A stretch of 64,000 nt of DNA. It comes from Hyperoodon ampullatus (taxonomy: Eukaryota > Chordata > Mammalia > Artiodactyla > Ziphiidae). The position numbers and the translations under genes were made by a program. The DNA lies in NCBI GenBank assembly GCA_949752795.1, contig OX457060.1:596001-660000 (forward strand), written 5' to 3'. Shown here piece by piece: positions 10,951 to 21,028 of the stretch. The notes beneath the pieces were generated by a model, which was not told where the DNA came from, did no database searches, and was given only the letters and a program-made list of their open reading frames with translations. The first letter of the stretch is position 1. Every line of letters begins with the position of its first letter.

Positions 10951-11199
10951 ACCTCCAGGGAGACAACCAGGGGCAACGGGCCCCCATGACGACTCATGTG
11001 ACCATCACTTGACCTGGAGTTTCTCTCAGAAAACAAGAGTGTGCCCCGAAAGAGCAGACTACTGCTTGCAGGACTTACTGCACCCAGAGGGGAGCTAATA
11101 AGCTTGGCGGGGGAACCGTATATCACGATTTCACCATAGAAAAGCCTACAGACACCACGGTGACGGCGGCCAGTAAGACCGGCTGGACTCCTGGCTACT

Positions 11200-11345
11200 T
11201 CAAAAGGCCGTTGACTCAGTGGCCGTCATGGTCCTGGATCACCACCGGCCCTGGACTGTCTGGGAGTTGAGCAGGCAGGGCTCTGACACCTGGTGCTGTT
11301 TGTACGTTAATTGAGGGGCCTAACTGAAGAAAGCACAGACTACTG
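11200..11345 (+). pseudogene. env: ERV env remnant: transmembrane subunit around the CC motif
   Basis: A short stretch resembles the gammaretroviral transmembrane envelope region ending in a double-cysteine motif ('WCCLYVN' near 11290-11315), preceded by a decayed leucine-rich segment. A stop follows at once. Surface subunit, fusion peptide and membrane anchor are not recognisable. Non-functional relic; assignment is moderate because only a few dozen residues remain. Confidence 0.5.
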
Positions 11346-11408
11346 GTCAGAACATCTAGGCTGGCAGAAACCGTCAGCCTAAGTTCGCCGAACAAATGTG
11401 GGGCGGGG

Positions 11409-12169
11409 TGAAACCTGCCCCCCCACCCAGCGTCTCTGCGCATCTCTTTCCTGGACCCTTAAAGGTCATTAGAATCTATAACACTTCCAATGCTGGTGCT
11501 CAGGCGGACGAGCAGTGAGGCAGGAGGCCTGGGGACAATCAACCTCACCTGGAGGCTGCTGGGGAGAAGTTCTGCCCCTCCCCCCTGGGTATGAGGACTC
11601 CCAACTCAGCACGAAGCACTTACAGAAGAGGGATCTGCACCCTCAGCACCCCAAGAATGAGGAACGGGACAAAAAGCAGAGGAGGTGTTTATCTCCGGCA
11701 AAGCCCATTAAAAATTCCTGGGAGATAAAATTAGAATCTGGGCAATAAAATAAAGTCTAACCTTTTTTTCCTTTGTGCTTTGTCCAATTTCACTTGCTCC
11801 TAGGGTTCCGCATGCAGAGGTCCCACACCAGGCACTTCAGACCCGATTTCCTAGTGCAGAATGGCTGGGTCAACACCTCAGTTCGTGGGGCCCCTGTGGA
11901 CTCCGCGACATAGAGCCTGAGCTCCAGCCAACCCGGCCCTCGAGAGCTCCGTCTCCACCCTCCCGCTGAAGCTGCCGGGATCCCTACACAGCAGCCCAGC
12001 CCACAGCCCATGGGGGAGTGCATGTTCTCACCTCTCCATTCTCTGATCAAAATATAAAGTTTCCTTTGCTTCTTAACCAAACTCAGTCTTGATCTGTTGG
12101 CTCCAATGACACTGGGTAGGGGAACCCTTGTTGGGGTCCGCTCTGGAGGACCAGTAACAGAAACTGAGA
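11409..12169 (+). mobile_element. Probable 3' LTR of the class I ERV
   Basis: Begins TGAAACC after a purine-rich tract (gtggggcgggg) and ends in ...AACA near 12169, giving TG..CA ends. AATAAA-like signals occur near 11737-11752 and an 'aatataaag' signal near 12050. The 3' end has the U5-like 'ttgttggggtccgc' stretch. No matching 5' LTR is in the window. Boundaries are inferred. Confidence 0.45.
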
Positions 12170-12480
12170 ACATTGTAACTTCAATGAACAGATGTGTGAG
12201 CAAAACTGTAATTAACATAGAGCAGTGGATAAGGCTCAGGTAAAATAAGATGTTTCTAAGACTTCCATTAGATATTTCCATCACTTTATTATAAGCAAGT
12301 TCAGTGAAGATGTTTGTCTTATTTGTCAGGTCAACATTAGAGAAATTAAGTGATTTCTTTCCAAGGATGTACATCTAATACTCTTGGCTGAAACTTCAAT
12401 CTTGTTTTGAATGTTTTTCCATTGAAAATGCTACCTCTCTTTCAGCTCCCCCATTTCTCAGAAGTATAAAATCTTATAAT
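12170..12480. other. Unassigned AT-rich segment
   Basis: Sequence between the LTR end and the LINE-1 tail. A - strand frame covering part of it (to 12374) continues through the LTR and is a chance frame. Nothing recognised. Confidence 0.4.
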
Positions 12481-12481
12481 T

Positions 12482-12668
12482 TATTATTACCAAAGGGGAA
12501 ATGTGGAAGGAGGGATAAATTAACAGTTTGGGTTTAACAAATACACACAGCTATGTATAAAATAGATCATCAACAAGGAACTACTGTATAGCACAGGGAA
12601 CCACGCTCAATATTTTGCAATAACCTATAAGGGGAAATAATATGAAAAATAATAGATATTTTTTTACC
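12482..12668 (+). mobile_element. LINE-1 3' UTR fragment
   Basis: Contains the artiodactyl LINE-1 3'-end landmarks 'gggataaatta', 'acaaatacacac', 'tatagcacagggaac' and 'caataacctataa'. It is 5' truncated and less diverged than the LINE part of the neighbouring arrays. Confidence 0.75.
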
Positions 12669-12689
12669 GACAGCATCTATCAATGGCAG

Positions 12690-13143
12690 ATAAAATGTAA
12701 CCTAAGGGAAGCCGATGGTGAGCGCTTCTGACCCTGAAGACTTCAATCATCTAAAGTTCGAACTCTGCCTACTTCCCAAGGCCCTTAATGAATATACATG
12801 TAGCCGTAGCTTAAAAATTCCCCAGTTTGGGGTTCGGGGAGGCACTGATTTTGAAAAATCCCTGGTGTTCTCCTTACATGCATGGGACCCTTCCTACTGC
12901 TAAAACATGCCTGTCACACCCAGAGGATGGTACCCCACTTGATCGGGAAGAGTTTGGAAAAGGCACCTCATCTCCTCATCTCCTGGTGCTCGGGTTCACC
13001 CCTCCAGCACTTTTCCTAACAATCTCCTCACTTAGGGATGTCAGCACCATCAACATCCTGTTGCGCACAGTTTGGAATTTGTCCAGAGGATGAAGCGGAA
13101 GGATGAGAAACAATGAGAGACAAGTCCTAGGTGTTCAGACAGG
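12690..13143 (+). repeat. Family 2 partial monomer at the left edge, with non-array flank
   Basis: From about 12890 this matches the 450-bp segment of the other monomers ('acatgc..cacacccagaggatgg', 'ctcctggtgctcggg'). The first 150-200 bp (about 12700-12880) do not match the internal units and look LTR-like ('ttaaaaattccccagtttgg'). This may be the original junction or the source element of the 450-bp segment. Confidence 0.65.
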
Positions 13144-13696
13144 CACATGTCACTCTAATTTCCAATCAGCAGGACGAATTCTCCAAAGGCAAGGATTGCC
13201 CACAGAAACAGAATAGGGCTTGAGGAAATCCCACTGTTTTGTGGCCAGTTTCCAAAATCACTAGTTGAAAAATGGAACTCAGGGGCACTAAAATTCACGA
13301 AACTGCAGAGTTGAAAATGTCATCGAAAAATGTCTTGAGGTAAGTCACCAAAAAGGACTTGTAAAGAAGGGAGAATGGCAGGAAACGGATTTGAAGAGGT
13401 AGAAAGGACTCGCCATTAAAGCACAAGAAAAGGGGTTGAACATCGCCAACGATGCAGCTGGCCAAAGAAGACGTATGCTTTTTTTCTAAATATATTCAAG
13501 GAGGGGCTTCCCTGGTGGCGCAGTGGTTGAGAGTCCGCCTGCCGATGCAGGGGACACGGGTTCGTGCCCCGGTCCGGGAAGATCCCACATGCCGCGGAGC
13601 GGCTGGGCCCGTGAGCCATGGCCGCTGAGCCTGCGCGTCCGGAGCCTGTGCTCCACAGTGGGAGAGGCCACGGCAGTGAGAGGCCCGCATACTGCA

Positions 13697-13740
<44 letters not shown>

Positions 13741-15122
13741 GGAAAGGGTATACACCCTTTTGAGCCAACCAAACAGGTGGGCACTGGAAATCAATACTAC
13801 AAAATGTATCACTTCACATCAGTCAGAAGAGCCATCCTCATAAAGTGTAAACACCAGAAATGCAGGATGGGGCGAGGAGAAAAGGGAGCCCTGTGAGGCT
13901 GATAGTGGAAATATAAATTGCCAACGGCCACTCTGGAAAAGTTTATTGTGTTTACTAAAACATCTAAGAAATGAGCTACAGAGCATAGGCCACTTGCACT
14001 CATGGGCGTATATCTTGGGATAAACAAAAATCGACAGGACACAGGCATGCCAACGTTTACCACCTCTCTATAAAAATGAGCCTCAACTTGGGTACAACCT
14101 AAATGTCCCTGGAAGGATAAAATGGATAAAAGAGATGTGGTACTTATGTAGAGAGGAATATTACTCAGCCTGGAAATCAATGAAATAAGGCCATTTGCAA
14201 CAACTCTGTAGGAGTTATGAACGATCATTCTAAGTGACATAAGTCGGAAAGAAAAAGAAACATATCATAAGATGACACTTAAAGGTGGAATCAAAAATCA
14301 CTACACATGAAATAAATTACAAAACAGAAACATAGTCAAATATGTAGAAAACACACATAAGGCTGCTAAACGGGAAATGTGGGGAGGGGTGAGACATTAT
14401 CCAGGAGGTTGAAATTAGCAAAGATACCATTGCAAATACCAAATTGATAATCGACAAAGCCTACATTGTACCTCAAAGAACTGCACTCAACACACTCAAG
14501 TCACCGGAAAATAATATATACGACTGGCAAGAATCTGAAAAAGAATTTATTGATGTCTCTCAGTACATGAATCAAGTGGATGTACAGCAGCAAAAAACAG
14601 AGCTTTGAAAATCAGCTGTAACCAATATAATAATAAATAAAAAATAATTAAAAGACAGTGAGACAGAGAAAAATTCTTACAACTTTTGCTCAGGGGCTAT
14701 GATGCAACATGGATTGAACACAACTAGACCCATAGAAGGATGAGACATAAGGCTGGAAACTGTTCACGCTAAGAGATATTAGTGAGGTTGGCTGAGGAAA
14801 TGCAGACCTTTTAAAGTAATACTGCCTGGTACCCATTCCATGGGTCCCAAATCTGCATTTTCAAGGGAATCTTCCTACAGCGAAAACATGCATGGGAAAC
14901 CCAGAGGACTGTACACCGTGTGATTGGGAAAGGTGTCTAAAATGCACCTCAATTTTGATCTCTTGGTGCTCGGGTTCGCCATTCCAGCCACATTACTAAC
15001 GATCTTCCCACTTGGAGAACCAGCGCCTTTAACCTCCTGTTTCACACAGTTCTCAATTTGTGCAGAGAATGAACGGGAAGAGGGGGAACCAATGAGAGAC
15101 AAGCTGTAGGAGTTTAGACAGG
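13144..15122 (+). repeat. Family 2 monomer 1 (with SINE insertion)
   Basis: 1979 bp including a CHR SINE at 13503-13731. Without it the monomer is about 1.74 kb. LINE-1 tail with A-rich end near 14625-14655. Confidence 0.85.
13503..13731 (+). mobile_element. CHR-type SINE (cetacean tRNA-Glu-derived)
   Basis: Starts 'gggcttccctggtggcgcag', with A box (tggcgcagtgg) and B box (gggttcgtgcccc) of the tRNA promoter, and ends in an A-rich tail extended by (TA)n. Flanked by a 12-bp duplication 'tatattcaagga' at 13491-13502 and 13732-13743. Inserted into a family 2 monomer after amplification, since the other monomers lack it. Confidence 0.95.
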
Positions 15123-16871
15123 CACATGTCACTCTAATTTCCCATCAGGAAGAAGAATTAACCAAAGGCTCAGCCTGCCTCCCCGGAACAGAATAGGGCC
15201 TAAAGCAATCCTGCGGTTTTGCAGCCAGCTCACAAAAAAGCGAGTTGAAAAATGGTGCTCAGAGGCAGTGCAAATCACAAACCTGCAGAGTTATAAATGA
15301 TAACTAATGTCCAAAAATATAGTGAGGTAAGGCAACGAAGAGTATCTGAATGCAAGGCAGAATTGCAGGAAACAGATATCAAGAAGTAGACTGGACTCGC
15401 CTTTAAAGCATATGAAAAGCGGCAGAATTTTGAAAATGATGCAGTTGCCCAAAAAGGGCAACTAGATTCAGGAAATAGAATGGATTCAGGAAAAAACGCA
15501 TACGCTCTTTTTGTCCAACCAAGCAAGCGGGTAATGTAAATCCACACAACAAAGAAGTCTCACTTCCCACTGGTCAAAAGCACCATCAGAGAAAAGTGTA
15601 AAATTCAGAAATGCAGGAAAGGCCATGGAGAACAGGAAGCATTGTTACGCTAATGGGTGGGGTATAAATTGCCAAGAGCCACTCTGAAGAAGTTGATGGT
15701 GTTTCCTAAAACATCTAAAAAACAGAGCTACAGAGCATAGGGCACATCCACTCACAGGCATATATCTTGGGAAGACTAAAAATCAACAAGACACAGGCAC
15801 CCCAAAGTTTAGGGCTGCTCTGTTTACAAGAAACTCGACTTTGGTACACCTAAAATATCCCAGGAAAGAGAACAATAGATAAAGAAGTTGTGGTACATTT
15901 GTACAATGGAATATCACTCAGCCATGAAATCAATGTCATAAGGCCAGTAGCAGCATAATGAGTGGATTTAGGTACAATGATTCTAAGCGAAATAATTCAC
16001 ACAGAAAAAGAAACTTATCATAAGATATCACTTATAGAGGGAATGTAAACACCGCTAAATATGAACTGAATTACAAACAGAACAGAGTCACGCATTTAGA
16101 AAACACACTTATGACTGCTTAAGGTGAAAGGTGAGGAGGGGTGATGAATAAAACAAGACTTTGAAATTAACACAGATACCGTCCTATAAGCCAAATATGT
16201 ATTAGACAAGACCTACTTCTTGCTCAGTGAACTGGACTCAACACTCCCCATTCACCGCAGAAGAATATATCTGACTAGTAAGAATCTTAAAACCTATGTA
16301 TTTATATGTCACTGTAGGTGAATCAAGTGTGTTTAGAGCGGCATAAACACAGCAGTGAAACTCAGGATAACACCATTGTAAAAATAAATTTCAAACACAA
16401 AACACAAAGACAGTGAAAGAGAGAGAAATTCTTACAAAATTCGTTCAGGAGCTGTGATGCAACACGGACTGACCACATCTACACCCAGAGTTGGATGAGA
16501 CATAAGGCTGGACACTTGGAGCTGAGAGGAATGGTGAGGTTGGGTGAACAAGGGGAGACCCTTTAAAGTAATACTGTGTGCTACCCATTCCATGGGTCCA
16601 ACTCTCCATGATCAAGGGAATCTTCCTATAGCTAAAGGATGCATGGGAAACCCAGAGGACGGTACACCGTGTGATTTGGAAAGGTTTCTAACACGCAATT
16701 CATTTTTCATCAACTGGTGCTCTGGTTCGCCATTTCAGCTGTGTTACTAACAACCTCCTCACTTGGAAAATCAGCACCTTTAACATCCTGTTTCGCACAG
16801 TATCCAATTTGTGAGGAGGATGAACGGGAAGAGGGGGAACAAATGTGAGACTAGCTGTAGGTGTTTGGAAG
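15123..16871 (+). repeat. Family 2 monomer 2
   Basis: Uninterrupted monomer of about 1749 bp. The LINE-1 segment is recognisable by 'caatggaatatcactcagcc' near 15906. Confidence 0.85.
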
Positions 16872-18604
16872 GGCACATGTCACTCTAATTTCCCATCAGG
16901 AAGAAGAATTAAACAAAGGCTCAGCCTGCCTCCCCAGAACCAGAATAAGTCCTGAAGCAATCCTGCTGTTTTGGTGCCAGATCACTAAACAGCGAGTTGA
17001 AAAATGAAGCTCAGGTGCACGGCAATTCACAAACCTGCAGACTTATAAAAGACAACTATCATCCAAAATTGTATTGAGGTAAGGCAAAGAAGAGGATATG
17101 AAAGCAAGGCAGAAGTGCAAGAAACAGATTTCAAATGATAGATTAGAGTCGCCTTTAAAGCACATGAAAAGCGGCAGAACTTCGACAATGGTGCAGTTAG
17201 CCAAAAAGGGCCTATGCGTTTTTACTGAATATATTTAGTAAAAAACGCAGATGCCCTTTTTGGCCAACCAAGCAAGCGGGCAATGCAAATCAGCACTACA
17301 AAGAAGTCTCACTCGCATCTGTCAAAAGGGCCATCCTGGAAAAGTGTAGAAACCAGAAATGCAGGACAAGCCCTGGAGAAAAGGGAGCTTTGTTATGCTG
17401 ATGGGCGGGATGTAAAATGCCAACACCACTCTGGAGAAGTGTATGGTGTTTCCTAAAACATCTAAAAATCAGAGCCACAGGGCATAGGGCACTTCCACTC
17501 ATGGGCGTATATATTCGGAAAACCAAAAATCGACAGGACACAGGCACCCCAAGGTTTAGGGCTGCTCGGTTTACAAGGACCTCGACTTGGGTACACCTTA
17601 AATATCCCAGGAAACAAAAAAATGGGTAAACAAGCTGTGGTACTCATGTACAATGGAATATCACTCAGCCATGAAATCAATGTCTTAAGGCTAGTAGCAG
17701 CATAATGAGTGATTTAGGTACGATGATACTAAGAGAAATAAGTCACACAGGTAACGAAACTTATAAGATATCACTTATAGACGGAACGTAAAAATCTCTA
17801 CACATGAACTGTACAAAACAGAACGGAGTCACACATTTAGAAAACACACTATGGCTGCTTACGGGGGAAGATGAGGTGGGGTGAGGCATAAAACAAGAGT
17901 TTGAAATTAGCACAGATACCTTTCCATCAACCAAATATGTAATAGACAAGACCTACTCACTGCTCAGTGAACAGGACTCAACACACCCTATTCACCGCAG
18001 AAGAATATATCTGCATAGTAAGAATCTTAAAAAAGTATTTATTGATATCTCTCTGTAAGTGAATCAAGTGGGTGTAAAGCAGCATAAACACAGCATTGAA
18101 AATCAGCTAAACCCCATTATAAATATAAATTACAAAAAAAAAGATAGTGAAAGAGAAATTCTTACAAAATTCGTTCAGGAGATGTGATGCAACCTGGATT
18201 GACCACACGTAGACCCACAGCTGGAAGAGACATAAGGCTGGACACGCTTGGGTCCGACAGGATTGGTGAGGTTGGGTGAGCAAATGCAGACCCTTTAAAG
18301 TAATACTGTGTGCTACCCATTCCATGGGTCCCAAATCTCCAGGTTCAAGGGAATCTTCCTACAGCTAAAATATGCATGGGAAACCCAGAGGATGGTACAC
18401 CCAGTGATTGGGAAAGGTTTCTAAAACGCACGTTATTTTTCATCTCCTGGTGCTCGGGTTTGCCATTCCAGCCGCTTTACTATCAATCTCCCCACTTGGA
18501 GAATCAGCACCTTTAACCTCCTGTTTCGTACAGTTTGCAAATTGTCCAGAGGATGAACGGGGAGAGGGGGAGCCAATGAGAGACCAGCTCTAGGTGTTTG
18601 GACA
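16872..18604 (+). repeat. Family 2 monomer 3
   Basis: Uninterrupted monomer of about 1733 bp. A small extra segment near 17215-17260 repeats 'tgaatatattta..aaaaaacgca', also seen near 15470-15495. Confidence 0.85.
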
Positions 18605-20567
18605 GGCACACGTCACTCTAATGTCCAATCAGGAAGAAGAATTAACCAAAGGCTCAGCCTGCCCCCCGGAACCAGAATAGGGCCTGAAGCAATCCTGCGG
18701 TTTTGCAGCCAGCTCACAAAAAAGCGAGTTGAAAGATGGAGCTCAGGGGCACTGCAATTCAAAAACCTGTACAGTTATAAAGGACAGCTCTTGTCCAAAA
18801 ATATATTGAGGGAAGGCAACGAAGAGGATTTGAAAGCAAGGCAGAATTGTAGGAAACAGTTTTTAAGAGGTAGATTGGAGTCACCTTTAAAGCAAGTGAA
18901 AAGAGACAGAACTTGGACAAAGATGCAGTTGGCCAAAAAGGGCCTATGCATTTTTGTCCTGAATATATTCACGAACAATCACATACACATTTTTTGGCCA
19001 ACCAAGCAGGCGGGCAATGCAAATCCACACTACAAAGAAGTTTCCCTCCCCACCGCTCAAAAGGGCCATCTGAAAAAAGTGTAAAAACCAGAATGGCAGG
19101 ACAGGCCATGGAGAATTGTGAGCCTACTTATGCTGATGGGCAGGATGTAAATTACCAACAGCCACTCTGCATAATTGTATGGTGTTTCCTAAACCATCTA
19201 AAAAACAGAACTACAGAGCCTAGGGCACTTCCACTCAGGGCCATATATCTTGGGAAAACTAAAAATCAACAAGACACAGCCACCCCAATGTTTAGGGCAG
19301 CTCTGTTTACAAGAATCTCGACTTCAGAACACCTTCAATATCCCAGGAAAGAGAAAAAGGGATAAATAAATTGTCATACTTATGTACCATGAAATATCAC
19401 TCAGCCATGAAATCAATGTCATATAGCCAGTAGCAGCATAACGAGTGGATTTAGGTATGATGATTCTAAGTGAAATAAGTCACACAGAAAAAGAAATTCA
19501 TCATAAGAATATCACTTATAAAGGGAACGTAAACATGGCTACACATGAACTGAATTAAAAAACAGAACAGAGTCTCACATTTAGAAAAAACTCTTATGTC
19601 TTCTTAAGGGGAAATGTTGGGGTGATGCATAAAACAAGAGTTTGATATTAGCACAGGTACCGTTCCATAAAACAAATATGTAATAGACAAGATCGACTCC
19701 TTGCTCAGAGAACTGGACTCAACACCCCCTATTTCCCGCAGAAGAATATATCTGACTAGTAAGAATCTTAAAACCTATGTATTGATATGTCTCCGTAAGG
19801 GAATCAAGTGTGTCTAGAGCAGCATAAACACAGCAGTGAAAATCAGCTCAACCCCATTATAAAAATGAATTTCAAAAACAGCGAAATTCTTACACAATTT
19901 GTTCAGGGGCTCTGATGCAACCTGGATTGACCCCATCTACACCCACAGCTCAATGAAACATAAGGCTGGACACTTGGGGCTGAGAGGATTGGTGAGGTTG
20001 GGTGAGCAAATGTAGACCTTTTTTTTTTTTTTTTTTGTGGTCCGTGGGCCTCTCACTGTTGTGGCCTCTCCCGTTGCAGAGCACAGGCTCCGGACGCGCA
20101 GGCTCCGGATGCGCAGGCTCAGCGGCCTTGGCTCACAGGCCCAGCCACTCCGCGGCATGTGGGATCCTCCCGGACCAGGGCACGAACCCGTGTCTCCTGC
20201 ATCAGCAGGCGGACTCCCAACCACTGTGCCACCAGGGAAGCCCCAAATGTAGACCTTTTATAGCAACAACACGTGCCACCCATTCTATGGGTCCCAACTC
20301 TCCAGGTTTAAGGGAATCTTACTACAGCTAAAACATGCATGGGAAACCCAGAGGATGGGACACCGTGTGACCAGGATAGGTTTCTAAAATGCTCCTCATT
20401 TTTCCTCTCCTGGTGCTTGTGTTCCCCATTACAGGTGCTTTACTCTCAATCTCCCCACTTGGAGAGTGAGTGCCTTTAACCTCCTGTTCCGCACAGTTTG
20501 CAATTTGTGCGGAGGATGAAAGGGAGGAGGGGGAACCAATGAGAATCTAGCTCTAGGCATTTGGATG
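18605..20567 (+). repeat. Family 2 monomer 4 (with SINE insertion)
   Basis: 1963 bp including an antisense CHR SINE at 20023-20244. Net length about 1.73 kb. Confidence 0.85.
20023..20244 (-). mobile_element. CHR-type SINE, antisense
   Basis: Poly-T start, then the reverse complement of the CHR body ending 'accagggaagcccc'. Target-site duplication of 15 bp, 'aaatgtagacctttt', at 20008-20022 and 20245-20259. Inserted into family 2 monomer 4 only. Confidence 0.95.
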
Positions 20568-20920
20568 GGCACATGTCACTCTAATTTCCCGTCAGGAAGA
20601 AGAATTAACCAAAGGCTCAGCCTGCCGCCCCAGAAGCAGAATAGGGCCTGAAGCAATCCCGCGGTTTTGCGGCCAGCTCACAAAAAAGCGAGTTGAAAAA
20701 TGGAGCTCAGGGGCACAGCAGTTCACAAAACTGCAGAGTTATAAAGGACAACTATCATCCAAAAATTTGTTGAGGGAAGCCAACGAGGAGGACTTGAAAG
20801 CGAGGCAGAATTGCAGGAAACAGATTTCAAGAGGTAGATTGGAATTGCCTTTATAGCACAGGAAAAGTGGCACAACTTCGACAATGATGCACTTGGCCAA
20901 TAAGCGCGTAAGCATTTTTT
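20568..20920 (+). repeat. Family 2 partial monomer at the right edge
   Basis: Only the non-LINE module (about 350 bp) is present. The array stops at the point where the LINE segment would start and is replaced by a (TA)n tract. Confidence 0.8.
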
Positions 20921-20921
20921 C

Positions 20922-20924
<3 letters not shown>

Positions 20925-21017
<93 letters not shown>

Positions 21018-21028
21018 TCTATATATAT
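20925..21028. repeat. (TA)n microsatellite at the array/LINE-1 junction
   Basis: About 100 bp of alternating TA with a single G interruption and a 'tctc' near its end. It separates family 2 from the antisense LINE-1, whose ORF2 3' end normally continues into a 'catatatatatgg' stretch that may have seeded it. Confidence 0.95.

Larger units (their letters stand above)
9906..12169 (+). mobile_element. Degraded class I (gammaretrovirus-like) endogenous retrovirus
   Basis: Old, broken ERV on the + strand. Seen in order: an RT remnant with a YADD catalytic motif; an RNase H-side fragment; the C-terminal end of integrase; a transmembrane-envelope remnant; and a probable 3' LTR. The middle of pol (most of RNase H and integrase) and most of env are missing. 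Stops and frameshifts break every frame, so it is not functional. No gag or 5' LTR could be recognised. Assignment to class I rests on RT, integrase-tail and CC-motif resemblance to the gammaretrovirus group, recognised by eye. Confidence 0.8.
12690..20920 (+). repeat. Family 2 tandem array (about 1.73-1.75 kb LINE-1-chimera monomer)
   Basis: Module landmark GGCACATGTCACTCTAA starts near 13144, 15123, 16872, 18605 and 20568. Spacings are 1979, 1749, 1733 and 1963 bp. Removing SINE insertions of about 240 bp from the first and last intervals gives 1.73-1.75 kb throughout. Each monomer reads: module (about 340 bp), degenerate LINE-1 3' segment (about 1 kb, ending in an A-rich LINE tail, e.g. 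near 14625-14655), then about 450 bp of unassigned sequence containing CCCATTCCATGGGTCC and 'tctcctggtgctcgggtt'. Monomers differ visibly at many positions, so this is an old array. No frame is conserved. The length resembles the roughly 1.6-1.76 kb common cetacean satellite, but I could not verify sequence identity. Confidence 0.87.

Noticed and set aside
16450..16545. Possible C/D-box snoRNA repeated in family 2 ('gctgtgatgcaac' ... 'agctgagagg')
   Set aside because: The C-box-like TGTGATGC lacks the final A, and the D-box CTGA is missing or changed in the copies near 14690 and 18180. No conserved terminal stem across monomers.
20925..21028. TA tract as a telomere, centromere or origin element
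   Set aside because: Simple TA microsatellites occur widely; nothing beside it supports a specific function.
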